A stretch of 25,164 bases of DNA from CAXYVX01 sp049297855 (GTDB taxonomy: Bacteria > Patescibacteriota > Saccharimonadia > Saccharimonadales > Saccharimonadaceae), in contig JBAQVB010000009.1 of the NCBI GenBank assembly GCA_049297855.1, forward strand, positions 1 to 25,164, in the 5' to 3' direction. Of the stretch, positions 1 to 7,216 are shown one piece after another. The translations under genes were made by a program, and so were the position numbers. Under the pieces are notes generated by a model that was not told the origin of the DNA, made no database searches, and worked only from the letters and a program-made list of their open reading frames with translations. The first letter of the stretch is position 1; every line of letters begins with the position of its first letter.

Positions 1-168
1 AAAATCTATAGCACGGTGGCATCCAGCGTGTCTACGACGAATGATGAGGCGCTCGATGCCCTAATAGCCCTCGGATTTACATTAGCGGACGGGCTGAAAA
101 TGTTGGAAAATATACCAAATGATTTGCCAGTGGCCAAACGCGTGTCGATAGCGCTAAAAGCCAGATAG
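1..168 (+). CDS. ruvA: Holliday junction helicase subunit RuvA, C-terminal end (partial)
   Basis: Frame 1 is open from the window edge to TAG at 166-168 and encodes about 55 residues. The last ~40 (NDEALDALIALGFTLADGLK and following) match the small three-helix domain III of RuvA, the flexible C-terminal domain that contacts the RuvB motor, with the usual 'EAL.AL..LG' signature. RuvA binds four-way DNA junctions and loads RuvB for branch migration. Lying directly upstream of recA fits a recombination cluster. Only domain III is visible, so the call rests on this short signature and the context; the tetramerising and junction-binding domains lie outside the window. Confidence 0.72.
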   Translation, partial: KIYSTVASSVSTTNDEALDALIALGFTLADGLKMLENIPNDLPVAKRVSIALKAR

Positions 169-197
169 TTGCGCTTTAGATCATGAGTTGTTATGAT
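169..197 (+). promoter_or_regulatory. recA promoter
   Basis: TTGCGC at 169-174 and TATGAT at 192-197 are separated by 17 nt, a sigma70-type arrangement starting at the ruvA stop codon. The predicted start near 204 gives a leader of about 18 nt that contains AAGGAGG. I see no LexA-type palindrome. Confidence 0.55.
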
Positions 198-221
198 ACT
201 ATCACTAAGTGAAGGAGGAGT

Positions 222-1313
222 ATGGCGAAAAAAACTACGAAAACCATGAACGAAAAAACCGATGAAGCGGGCAAAAAGGCAGCGCTCGATTTGGCATTGA
301 GTCAGATCAGTAAAAACTTTGGCGAAGGTTCAATCATGAAGTTGGGCGAGGCGTATAAAACCAATATTGAAACTTGGCCGTCCGGCGCGTTGTCGCTCGA
401 TTTGGCTCTTGGTGGCGGCTATCCAAAAGGTCGCATCGTTGAGATTTACGGCCCAGAAAGCTCGGGCAAAACGACGTTAACTTTACACGCGGTGGCGGAG
501 GTCCAAAAACTTGGCGGCACGGCGGCATTTATCGACGCGGAGCACGCGCTTGATCCGCTGTACGCCAAGCGGTTGGGAATTGACACGGCCAATTTGTTGG
601 TTAGCCAGCCAGACAGTGGTGAACAGGCGCTGGAGATTGTCGAAACTCTAGTGCGATCAAACGCAGTTGATCTGATTGTTCTAGATTCTGTGGCGGCGTT
701 GGTACCGCAGGCCGAAATTGACGGTGACATGGGTGATTCGTTGCCGGGACTACAGGCACGGCTGATGTCGCAGGCGCTACGCAAACTGACCGGAATTATC
801 AATAAAAGTAAGGTGACCGTCATTTTCATCAACCAAATTCGCATGAAAATCGGGGTTATGTTCGGTAATCCGGAAACTACGACCGGTGGTAATGCTTTGA
901 AATTTTATGCGTCGCAGCGTTTGGATATTCGACGAATTGGCCAAATTAAGGTCGGTGATGACGTCGTCGGCAATCGCGTGCGTGTCAAAGTTGTTAAAAA
1001 CAAAATCGCCCCGCCGTTTCGCCAGGCCGAGTTCGATATCATGTTTAACGAGGGAATTTCGGCGACTGGCGACACGTTAGACCTGGCGACGGCCCACGAC
1101 ATTGTGGAAAAATCAGGTGCTTTTTACAAATATAACAGTGAAACCATCGGCCAAGGTCGCGACAAAGCCAAAACTTACTTGCACGACAACCCGAAAATTT
1201 TAGCGGAAATTGACGCCAAAGTGCGCGAGGCGGTCAAGCCAGCTGATGATTTTGATGTCGATACTCATGCATCGGACGACGCCAACCCGGATGAACCGAC
1301 TGCGGCAGAATAA
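222..1313 (+). CDS. recA: RecA recombinase
   Basis: ATP-dependent strand-exchange protein that polymerises on single-stranded DNA for homologous recombination and, in competent cells, for integration of imported DNA. The 363-residue length is normal. Visible features: Walker A GPESSGKTT at about residues 77-85, the 'FIDAEHALDP' segment, the Walker B region 'VDLIVLDSVAALVPQAEI', the L1/L2 loop region including 'NQIRMKIGVMFGNPETTTGG', and the C-terminal 'KSGAFYKY...GQGRDKAK' domain followed by an acidic tail (ADDFDVDTHASDDANPDEP). The start at 222 is preceded by AAGGAGG at 212-218, only 3 nt from the ATG, which is tight; the next Met (codon 9) has no ribosome-binding site. It sits between ruvA and the lamin-tail/rusA/recX operon. 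Confidence 0.98.
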   Translation: MAKKTTKTMNEKTDEAGKKAALDLALSQISKNFGEGSIMKLGEAYKTNIETWPSGALSLDLALGGGYPKGRIVEIYGPESSGKTTLTLHAVAEVQKLGGTAAFIDAEHALDPLYAKRLGIDTANLLVSQPDSGEQALEIVETLVRSNAVDLIVLDSVAALVPQAEIDGDMGDSLPGLQARLMSQALRKLTGIINKSKVTVIFINQIRMKIGVMFGNPETTTGGNALKFYASQRLDIRRIGQIKVGDDVVGNRVRVKVVKNKIAPPFRQAEFDIMFNEGISATGDTLDLATAHDIVEKSGAFYKYNSETIGQGRDKAKTYLHDNPKILAEIDAKVREAVKPADDFDVDTHASDDANPDEPTAAE

Positions 1314-1347
1314 TTTTTGTTCGCAATTGACGTGTGCATAACGTTTA

Positions 1348-1356
1348 TGTTAAACT
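1348..1356 (+). promoter_or_regulatory. Extended -10 promoter, leaderless start of lamin-tail gene
   Basis: TGT-TAAACT at 1348-1356 ends exactly 6 nt before ATG 1363, and a possible -35 TTGACG lies at 1327-1332 (18-nt spacer). No Shine-Dalgarno sequence exists before the ATG, so the transcript probably starts at or next to the start codon. Confidence 0.55.
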
Positions 1357-1362
1357 GCCATC

Positions 1363-3144
1363 ATGATAGGCGGACTGAAAAGCTCCCTCAAACTTTTCCT
1401 AGCCTTCACCTTGAGCTTAGGTTTAATATTTGTGTCAAATTTATCAGTGGCATATGCTGACGTCGCATTGACGTCCGCCACTGATGTGACGTCAACAGAC
1501 ATTCAACCGGCAATGATTACAAATGTTAGTCAAGATTCAAATTCGGATGCATTTTCACCACAGGTTGATCAAGCCAATACTAGCAGCCACTTCGACTCTA
1601 GATCGCCAGTTCGTTTAGCGCGAATTTCAACTAATAATGGCAGCGAGTTTATTCAGGTTGGAAATTTTTCCGACAATGATTTATCTATTGAATCATTGAC
1701 ACTAAAACTTTTTAACAGTAAGAACTCGGCCGTGGGAGAATTTTCTTTGCCAGCTGGAATTTTCGCAAAACAGGGTTTTATTGTTTTAGATGCATCTGGC
1801 AAAGATTTTACGAAAAAATTGCCAGATGAAGCCATTCCTGGGACGAGTGGTGGCGTGCAACTTTTCGTCAATGATGAACTAGCGGATGAAATCTGTTGGG
1901 GATCATCGACGATTTGCACGGAACCATATGCTTTACCTAATATGCCCAGTATTCCGACGGCTTCAGGCTTGGCTAGCCAAAAAATTTTGCAGAGTGTTTT
2001 AATTGCGCCAATTTTACCCAGCTCTCCTAGCGGCAATCAGAATTTTAGTTTAGTTAGTCCGGTTGATCAATTAGGTAAACCACTTGAGCTTAAGTCGGGT
2101 GGATTTACGGCGACAACAACGACCAATGACGGATCTGGTGGCCCCGCGATGGATCCACCGACAACCAAACAGCCGACCAATTTATGTTCTGGACTAATCA
2201 TCAATGAGATTGCAGCTAATAATAATCAACAATTTATTGAATTAAAAAATTCTTCTTCGTCGGCGATTAACGTTTTGGGCTGTCAATTACAAACTAACCG
2301 CTCGGAAACGGCTATATTTTCACTGGGCGACGTCACGTTAGCCCCGGGCGCGTTTTTGGTCGTTAAGATTTCGGATACAGATTTGACATTGACTAAAACT
2401 ACTAGCGGTAAAGTCTATCTTTTATCGTCCGATGGCCAGACGGAAATCAACGAAATTGACTACGCCAATCTGAAACCCGACACTAGTTTTGCGAGCTTCG
2501 ACGACGGTTGGAAGCAGACTTATGCCGTTACGCCCGGAGTGGAAAATGTTTATGAACAGTTTTTGCCGTGCGCCGACGGTTATGAACGAAGTCTGACGAC
2601 CGGCAATTGCAATAAGATTGCTGCCGCGGCCGTGCCAAAAATTTGCGACGTCGGCTATTTTTTGAATGAGCAAACTAACCGTTGCAATAAAAATCCGATA
2701 GCGGATAGTTTGACACCGTGTGCGACCGGTAGTGTGCGTAATATCGAAACTAATCGTTGCAATAAAATTACCCAACCGACCGCGCTTATCCCGTGTGACG
2801 TTGGCAGTGTGCGTAATCCCGAAACGAATCGCTGTCGTAAACTCGCCACCGCCACTGAACCAACACTTTGCCAAGCTGGTTGGGAACGTAACCCGGACAC
2901 ACATCGTTGTCGCAAAATCGCGAGCGCTGCCACGGCCAACTATCCAGTCAAAGTTAGCAAAAATTCGTCGACCGAAAATAATTTAGTTTTGATAGCTGGT
3001 GCCATTTTAGTTGGCACGTTGCTCTTAATTACTTGGCAATTTCGCGAAGAAATCAGTCGTTTGGCTCAGCAATTACGTACTAAAATTTTGGCGAAAAAGT
3101 ATTATAATGAGATGAGTCAACGTCTAAAAAATCTCGATGAATGA
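1363..3144 (+). CDS. Secreted, membrane-anchored lamin-tail-domain protein with Cys-repeat stalk
   Basis: A 593-residue surface protein of unknown function. It has a signal peptide (hydrophobic residues ~9-29, likely cleavage after AYA at 30-32), then two lamin-tail-like beta domains: roughly residues 85-205, and 270-400 with the hallmark 'LIINEIAANNNQQFIELKN'. Five 25-residue repeats with paired cysteines follow (residues 403-527). One transmembrane helix lies at about 540-560 and a charged cytoplasmic tail of ~33 residues ends the protein. The topology is therefore outside-facing with a C-terminal anchor. Lamin-tail domains occur in many secreted bacterial proteins, often with nucleases or adhesins, but no enzymatic motif is visible. 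It is the first gene of an apparent operon: its UGA stop overlaps the ATG of the RusA-like gene. Expression is probably leaderless. Confidence 0.85.
   Translation: MIGGLKSSLKLFLAFTLSLGLIFVSNLSVAYADVALTSATDVTSTDIQPAMITNVSQDSNSDAFSPQVDQANTSSHFDSRSPVRLARISTNNGSEFIQVGNFSDNDLSIESLTLKLFNSKNSAVGEFSLPAGIFAKQGFIVLDASGKDFTKKLPDEAIPGTSGGVQLFVNDELADEICWGSSTICTEPYALPNMPSIPTASGLASQKILQSVLIAPILPSSPSGNQNFSLVSPVDQLGKPLELKSGGFTATTTTNDGSGGPAMDPPTTKQPTNLCSGLIINEIAANNNQQFIELKNSSSSAINVLGCQLQTNRSETAIFSLGDVTLAPGAFLVVKISDTDLTLTKTTSGKVYLLSSDGQTEINEIDYANLKPDTSFASFDDGWKQTYAVTPGVENVYEQFLPCADGYERSLTTGNCNKIAAAAVPKICDVGYFLNEQTNRCNKNPIADSLTPCATGSVRNIETNRCNKITQPTALIPCDVGSVRNPETNRCRKLATATEPTLCQAGWERNPDTHRCRKIASAATANYPVKVSKNSSTENNLVLIAGAILVGTLLLITWQFREEISRLAQQLRTKILAKKYYNEMSQRLKNLDE
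2569..2943 (+). repeat. Five tandem 75-bp / 25-residue cysteine repeats
   Basis: First cysteines fall at residues 403, 428, 453, 478 and 503, exactly 25 apart, and each is followed by a second cysteine 13 residues later. The consensus within a unit is C-x2-G-x3-N-x2-T-x-R-C-x-K (for example CDVGSVRNPETNRCRK). The intervening 11-12 residues are Ala/Thr/Pro-rich. The cysteines probably form one intra-unit disulfide each, making a rigid stalk between the lamin-tail domains and the membrane anchor. DNA identity between units is modest, so the repeat is old or diversified. Confidence 0.9.
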
Positions 3145-3572
3145 AAAATTATCTTATAATTTCCGGCCAAACGCCGAGCCATAAAAACAGCAAACGCATG
3201 TTCATTTCGCGTAACACGGGGAAATTTTTTCCGGCTAATAATGATAAATATTTAGTTTGGAAAGATTCCGCGATTGTTGAAATTAACAATTCGCATCTGA
3301 AATTCAACGATCCGATCGCGGTTGCCGTAACATTTTTTGTGGGCGACAAACGCCGACGTGACCTAGATAATATGTTAGCGAGCGTGCAGGACGCGCTTAT
3401 TTCCGCGGGCGCGATTAACGATGATGACACGACGGTTTTACCGATGATATTTGCAAAAAACGGCGGTCTGGACTCGGGAAATCCGCGTGCAGAAGTGACG
3501 TTTTTTAATGTCTCGTGGAATGATAAAACGCGAGACTGGGCGATTGATCAAAGCATAACCGATTGGATTTAA
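3141..3572 (+). CDS. RusA-family Holliday junction resolvase
   Basis: A 143-residue protein of RusA size and pattern. RusA is a dimeric, Mg-dependent endonuclease that cuts four-way junctions symmetrically. The diagnostic segment is 'DKRRRDLDNMLASVQDALIS' followed by 'AGAINDDD' (residues 69-96). By position, D74, D76 and D95 correspond to the E. coli RusA catalytic Asp70, Asp72 and Asp91; the lysine at RusA position 76 is Ala80 here. The ATG overlaps the TGA of the lamin-tail gene, implying translational coupling, and recX starts 3 nt after its stop. RusA is best known from prophages, yet here it is embedded among ruvA, recA and recX, suggesting a housekeeping role in junction resolution. Codon use looks like the neighbours'. 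Confidence 0.8.
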   Translation: MKNYLIISGQTPSHKNSKRMFISRNTGKFFPANNDKYLVWKDSAIVEINNSHLKFNDPIAVAVTFFVGDKRRRDLDNMLASVQDALISAGAINDDDTTVLPMIFAKNGGLDSGNPRAEVTFFNVSWNDKTRDWAIDQSITDWI

Positions 3573-3575
3573 ATA

Positions 3576-4415
3576 ATGAAAATTTATAAAATTGATGATG
3601 AACAAGTTGAGCAAAAACCAACTAAAAGTTTCTCCAAAAAAACGACATTACAACCAAAACGATCGACAAAATTATCACCGCAAGATCGTTATAAAATGCA
3701 AAAATTGCATCGCGAAAAGTTAGCGCGTAAGCAGAAAACAGAAAAAGATCTGCGCGCTAATTTGGCTAATGGCAACTTAGCGAATGAAAAATTTATCATC
3801 ACGAAAATTGCCCCGGCAGTCAAAACTCCAGGACGTTACAATGTGTTTGTGAATGATGATTTTTCGTTTTCGCTTGATGAAGTGCAACTAGTGGAATCGC
3901 ATCTGAAAAAGGGCCAAGTTTTGGGATCCGAACAGTATTTAGCACTGAAAAACGATTCGGATTTTGGTAAAAATTACGTGCGCGCGCTGGATTTAATTTC
4001 GCGTAGACCGCGTAGCGCAAAAGAAATTCGTGATTACGCGTTTCGCAAACAATGGTCGCCTGAAAATCGCGACAAAGTCATCGCACGCCTCTGTGATCGT
4101 GGCTATTTAGACGACGAAAAATTTGCCAAAATGTTCGTGACGAGTCGCGCCCAACTACGGAATTTTTCGTGGCGCAAGATGGAAATGGAACTGATGAAGA
4201 AAGGTATCGCGCCCGACATTCGTGCCAAAGTTTTAAACGAAAACGATGATTTTGACGAGGAAAATTCGCTACGAAAATTGGTCTCCAAAAAATTTAATCA
4301 TTACGATAATGATCAGAAATTAATCACCTATTTAGCGCGCCAAGGTTTTTCATATGATAAAATTAAAATCGCGATCAATGAATTTCGCGCGACTAACGAT
4401 GAGGAGAAAAAATGA
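3576..4415 (+). CDS. recX: RecX family regulator of RecA
   Basis: RecX proteins bind RecA filaments and limit their extension. The C-terminal ~150 residues carry the repeated three-helix RecX modules: 'ALDLISRRPRSAKEIRDYAF', then 'VIARLCDRGYLDDEKFAKMF', then 'SWRKMEMELMKKGI', ending with 'KLITYLARQGFSYDKIKIAI'. Residues ~1-125 are an N-terminal extension: a Lys/Arg-rich region (residues 12-60) and a beta-rich segment 'RYNVFVNDDFSFSLDE' that also precedes RecX modules in other long members. At 279 residues it is longer than E. coli RecX (~165). No clear ribosome-binding site precedes the ATG; the 3-nt gap from the RusA-like gene suggests coupling. Its stop overlaps the dut start (ATGATG at 4412). 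Being close to recA matches the common recA-recX pairing. Confidence 0.88.
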   Translation: MKIYKIDDEQVEQKPTKSFSKKTTLQPKRSTKLSPQDRYKMQKLHREKLARKQKTEKDLRANLANGNLANEKFIITKIAPAVKTPGRYNVFVNDDFSFSLDEVQLVESHLKKGQVLGSEQYLALKNDSDFGKNYVRALDLISRRPRSAKEIRDYAFRKQWSPENRDKVIARLCDRGYLDDEKFAKMFVTSRAQLRNFSWRKMEMELMKKGIAPDIRAKVLNENDDFDEENSLRKLVSKKFNHYDNDQKLITYLARQGFSYDKIKIAINEFRATNDEEKK

Positions 4416-4864
4416 TGAAGCTACGTGGTTTTGAAGTTGTTAAACAATATAAAAATTCGAATATTAATTTGCCAAAACGCATGACGCATCACGCGGCCGG
4501 TTACGACATCGAGGCGGCAACGGACGTTGAATTTGCGCCAGGAGAAATTATTTTAGTGCCCACGGGTTTAAAGGCATACATGCAGAACGATGAGGTTTTA
4601 TATTTATACAGCCGCTCGAGTTTGCCAATGAAAAAAGGTTTAATTTTAACTAATTCGGTCGGTGTGATTGACGCGGATTATTACAATAATCCTAATAACG
4701 ATGGTCACTTATTAATACAAATGAAAAACACCGGAGATCAACCAGCGGCCATTAAAAAAGGTGAGCGCATTGCGCAGGCGGTGTTTGCAAAATATCTTTT
4801 AGCGGGTGACGATGATGGTCAGCCCAAACAGCAGCGGCGCGGCGGTTTTGGATCGACGCAATAA
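4412..4864 (+). CDS. dut: dUTP diphosphatase
   Basis: Trimeric dUTPase that hydrolyses dUTP to dUMP and pyrophosphate, keeping uracil out of DNA and supplying dUMP for thymidylate synthesis. All five family motifs are visible in order in 150 residues: AGYDIEA (motif 1), YSRSSLPMKKGL (2), NSVGVIDADYYNNPNNDG (3), GERIAQAVF (4) and the C-terminal RRGGFGSTQ (5). Motif 3 is longer than the classic 'GVIDSDYRG' and resembles the variant seen in several Gram-positive and CPR dUTPases. The start is ATG 4412 or 4415, the two overlapping the recX stop; GAGGAG at 4401-4406 serves either. It is the last gene of the lamin-tail/rusA/recX run. Confidence 0.95.
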   Translation: MMKLRGFEVVKQYKNSNINLPKRMTHHAAGYDIEAATDVEFAPGEIILVPTGLKAYMQNDEVLYLYSRSSLPMKKGLILTNSVGVIDADYYNNPNNDGHLLIQMKNTGDQPAAIKKGERIAQAVFAKYLLAGDDDGQPKQQRRGGFGSTQ

Positions 4865-4902
4865 TTCGTTACGTCGCCTAGTGCTGGTTCGTCTGTTCGT
4901 TG

Positions 4903-4911
4903 TGTTACAAT
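4903..4911 (+). promoter_or_regulatory. Extended -10 promoter, leaderless start of IMPase-family gene
   Basis: TGT-TACAAT at 4903-4911 ends exactly 6 nt before ATG 4918. This position argues against the upstream in-frame start at 4900, which would lie within the promoter itself. No Shine-Dalgarno sequence is present. Confidence 0.6.
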
Positions 4912-4917
4912 AAACTT

Positions 4918-5727
4918 ATGCTAAATAAAATAATTTCGTTTGTGCGCGAAGCCGGCGATTTCGCCAAAGCTCAACAGACCAGCGTCAATCTATTCGACTC
5001 TAAATTAAAGTCGGATTTATTTTCCGATGTCGTAACTACCACTGACTTAGAAATTTCGCGTCGGTTTAAGGCATTTATCAAAGTTGAATTTGCCGACCTA
5101 GATTATTTGGTTATTGACGAAGAAACGATTAGTGAGCTGGCGCCGTCGCCATTGGCCGAAGCTAAAAAACATGAATATGTTTTTTCGATTGATCCAATTG
5201 ACGGAACGTTAACTTATTCGGTGGGTTTGCCGTTCTACGGTGTTTCGGTAGGCGTTTTTCACAATCAAAAACCGCTTATTAGCGCGATTTATTTGCCGGG
5301 TTTGGATGTTTTTATTTATGGCGACAGGCGGGGAATTTTCGTGGAGCGATCTGGCCAAAAAACGGCCGTGACGGCCAATTCGCGTCCGGCGCCATTACAA
5401 ATTAACAAAGCTTTTTTCAAAGTTGATCCGATGCAATTGCGTAAAATGAACTTATCCTATCTCAACCCGTACGCAGCCTCAGTGTCGTCAGTTTATCTAG
5501 CGTTGGGCCAAGTCATGGTCTGGACATTTGCGGCGTCATTTTGGGATATTACCGGCGCTTGTTTGCTGTTTGATAAACTTAATTTGCAGATTTTCAATCC
5601 GCGAACTGATCAGCCAGTTGATTTGTTTGACGAAAAATTATTCTCGGCTAAACTGCGTATTCAGGAGCCAACTATTGTTTGCGCACCCAAATTCTATCAA
5701 GATTTTAAAAAATTATATAAATTATAA
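4918..5727 (+). CDS. Inositol monophosphatase family phosphatase
   Basis: Metal-dependent sugar- or nucleotide-phosphate phosphatase of the IMPase/SuhB/CysQ superfamily. From ATG 4918 it has 269 residues. Metal-binding motifs are visible: IDEE at 66-69, DPIDGT at 92-97 and the third motif WDITG at 209-213 (canonical WDxAAG, with Thr in place of the usual Ala). Spacing and length fit the family, with the lid strand region 'GVSVGVFHNQKPLISAIYLP' between motifs. The true substrate cannot be told from sequence; inositol-1-phosphate, histidinol phosphate, PAP and fructose-1,6-bisphosphate are all possible. The gene is separated from dut and has its own leaderless promoter. It converges with the PRC-barrel gene, with only 6 nt between the two stop codons. 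Confidence 0.88.
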   Translation: MLNKIISFVREAGDFAKAQQTSVNLFDSKLKSDLFSDVVTTTDLEISRRFKAFIKVEFADLDYLVIDEETISELAPSPLAEAKKHEYVFSIDPIDGTLTYSVGLPFYGVSVGVFHNQKPLISAIYLPGLDVFIYGDRRGIFVERSGQKTAVTANSRPAPLQINKAFFKVDPMQLRKMNLSYLNPYAASVSSVYLALGQVMVWTFAASFWDITGACLLFDKLNLQIFNPRTDQPVDLFDEKLFSAKLRIQEPTIVCAPKFYQDFKKLYKL

Positions 5728-5733
5728 TTTAAT

Positions 5734-6324
5734 TTAGGTTCGATCGATGTCATTCGGCGCCGTTTTAGGTTTGCGAAACGGATTGCTAAGTTTTGGCGAC
5801 AGATTGGTTGAATTAGTCTCGGTACGGTCGCGCACTGGTATGGTTGGCGCTTTGACGACGACGTGGGCGTTACTAACTTCCTTGATTTGGCGTCGTGAAA
5901 TTGTCAAACTGGCCATACTCAAGCTACGCATAAAAGTTGGCGTCACGATCAATTGCTGAATTAAAAAGCTATTTGGATCGAGTGTATAGTTGCTGACTTT
6001 GCCGAGCTTATTTTTATGGTCATCGATCACTCGAATACCGTCCAGCACGAAACCAAAATCGAGCACTTCCTTTAGCCGCACCAAATCGTCCAGCGGCAAA
6101 ATTTTATCCACCGAATCAATAATGGCGCCCATTTGGCCGAATTCGCGAATATCGCTGGCGTAAATCACGGCCGGCTGAAACTCAATCATTGGTCCCGAGC
6201 AAAAGAACGCCAAAATCTTCAGATTTCGTGGGTCAACAATCGCTGAATCGATCTGGCCGAGTGGTTGGCCGGTCTGAAGCGATAATAGTGGCGTGCCGAT
6301 CAGGTTTTTAATGGTAATTAGCAT
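5734..6324 (-). CDS. PRC-barrel domain protein
   Basis: A 196-residue protein whose N-terminal half ('NLIGTPLLSLQTGQPLGQID' then 'SAIVDPRNLKILAFFC') and second block ('VLDGIRVIDDHKNKLGKVSN' then 'YTLDPNSFLIQQLIV') read as two PRC-barrel beta modules, as in the RimM C-terminal domain and photosynthetic reaction-centre H subunits. Many CPR genomes encode such stand-alone proteins of unknown role; RNA-, ribosome- or membrane-associated adaptor functions are possible. The last ~40 residues are Ser/Thr/Pro/Lys-rich and probably disordered. There is no transmembrane segment or signal peptide. The start is decided by a TGC-TATAAT box exactly 6 nt upstream (+ strand 6331-6339), and the gene is divergent from tsaE. 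Confidence 0.75.
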   Translation of the reverse strand: MLITIKNLIGTPLLSLQTGQPLGQIDSAIVDPRNLKILAFFCSGPMIEFQPAVIYASDIREFGQMGAIIDSVDKILPLDDLVRLKEVLDFGFVLDGIRVIDDHKNKLGKVSNYTLDPNSFLIQQLIVTPTFMRSLSMASLTISRRQIKEVSNAHVVVKAPTIPVRDRTETNSTNLSPKLSNPFRKPKTAPNDIDRT

Positions 6325-6330
6325 AAACTT

Positions 6331-6370
6331 ATTATAGCAAATTTTGCAAAAGTGCGCGTGGCGTTATAAT
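6331..6370. promoter_or_regulatory. Divergent leaderless promoter pair, PRC-barrel / tsaE
   Basis: The minus-strand -10 TATAAT (plus-strand ATTATA 6331-6336, with an extended TGC) and the plus-strand -10 TATAAT (6365-6370) each end exactly 6 nt from their start codons (6324 and 6377). Only 28 bp separate the two boxes, so the polymerases probably compete for this interval, and the -35 regions overlap. Confidence 0.6.
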
Positions 6371-6376
6371 AGCGAC

Positions 6377-6820
6377 ATGAAAATAGTTAGTGAAATAGCG
6401 ATGATTCAATTGGGCGAACGCCTGGGCGCCAAATTGCGTGGTGGCGAAATTATTGAGTTGATTGGTGATTTGGGCGCTGGTAAAACCACATTAGCTAAAG
6501 GTTTGGCGCGCGGTCTGGGTATCACGGATCAGATTCATTCGCCAACTTTTACGATCGCGCTCAATTATGCGGCGCGCGACGGTCTGGAGCTAAATCACTA
6601 CGATTTTTATCGGCTGAATGATCCGGGAATTATGGTCGACGAGATCCGCGAAAGCTCAGCCGATCCACACAACGTCACGTTAATCGAGTGGGGCGAAAGC
6701 GTGCGTGATTTTTTGCCGCGCGAACGAACGATCACCATTCGAATTGATTATTTGCCGATCGACGGGCGGGAAGTGAACTTGAATATTCCAGACAAATATT
6801 CTTATATCGGGAAGATATAA
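6377..6820 (+). CDS. tsaE: tRNA t6A37 biosynthesis ATPase TsaE
   Basis: TsaE is the ATPase that works with TsaB and TsaD to put threonylcarbamoyl on A37 of ANN-decoding tRNAs. From ATG 6377 the protein has 147 residues, the usual size. Visible motifs are the P-loop GDLGAGKTT (~30-38), HSPTFT (~54-59), HYDFYRL (~74-80) and IEWGE (~103-107), all family hallmarks. The longer frame beginning at 6344 is rejected because a TATAAT box at 6365-6370 sits exactly 6 nt before ATG 6377, so codons upstream would be promoter. tsaB lies about 700 nt downstream; in many bacteria the two are adjacent, so the intervening small ORFs look like an insertion. Confidence 0.95.
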   Translation: MKIVSEIAMIQLGERLGAKLRGGEIIELIGDLGAGKTTLAKGLARGLGITDQIHSPTFTIALNYAARDGLELNHYDFYRLNDPGIMVDEIRESSADPHNVTLIEWGESVRDFLPRERTITIRIDYLPIDGREVNLNIPDKYSYIGKI

Positions 6821-6891
6821 GATGTTAATTATTGTTTATAACGCAACGATCTAAGTATTGCGGAGTCCGTTGGGTTATGATATATTTATCC

Positions 6892-7170
6892 ATGATGAAA
6901 AAGGTTTTGCGGTTGGATATAGTAACGCTCGTCGTCGCAGTGATAGCGTTAGTTTTGTCCATGGTTAATACAGTTTTGTTGGCGCAAGTTAATAATTTTG
7001 CTCACAATACGGATAACTATGTGAATAATAATTTATTGTTTCATGTTAGCAAAAATGCTGGCGCAATCAATTCGATTATTAGCTGCTTAGAGCACGAAAC
7101 ACAAAACGCGTGCGCTTCATCTGTTTTGGATGATTCAAAACGTGACATGAACGAACGCGTAACAAATTAA
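6892..7170 (+). CDS. Small membrane-anchored protein of unknown function
   Basis: About 92 residues from ATG 6892 (a second ATG follows directly at 6895). A basic N-terminus (MMKKVLRLD) is followed by one strong transmembrane helix (~residues 9-33, 'IVTLVVAVIALVLSMVNTVL') and an Asn-rich, probably extracellular region with two cysteines. The frame can be extended to a TTG at 6832, but no ribosome-binding site is seen there, whereas TGA-TATATT at 6878-6886 lies 5 nt before ATG 6892. I recognise no family. It follows tsaE and precedes a Cys-rich ORF in another frame, with which it may once have formed a single anchored protein. Confidence 0.5.
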   Translation: MMKKVLRLDIVTLVVAVIALVLSMVNTVLLAQVNNFAHNTDNYVNNNLLFHVSKNAGAINSIISCLEHETQNACASSVLDDSKRDMNERVTN

Positions 7171-7216
7171 TTTTTCGATCACGACGTCATCAACGGCCCG
7201 TGCAGACGCGGGACTT

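Noticed and set aside
2422..2939. Long antisense ORFs across the Cys-repeat region.
   Set aside because: They are a by-product of the 75-bp repeat in the real gene; no ribosome-binding site and no recognisable protein features.
4900..4917. Upstream start at 4900 for the IMPase-family gene.
   Set aside because: These codons overlap the TGT-TACAAT promoter, which sits exactly 6 nt from ATG 4918.
6344..6376. Upstream start at 6344 for tsaE.
   Set aside because: The region contains the TATAAT box of tsaE; ATG 6377 begins the conserved family N-terminus.
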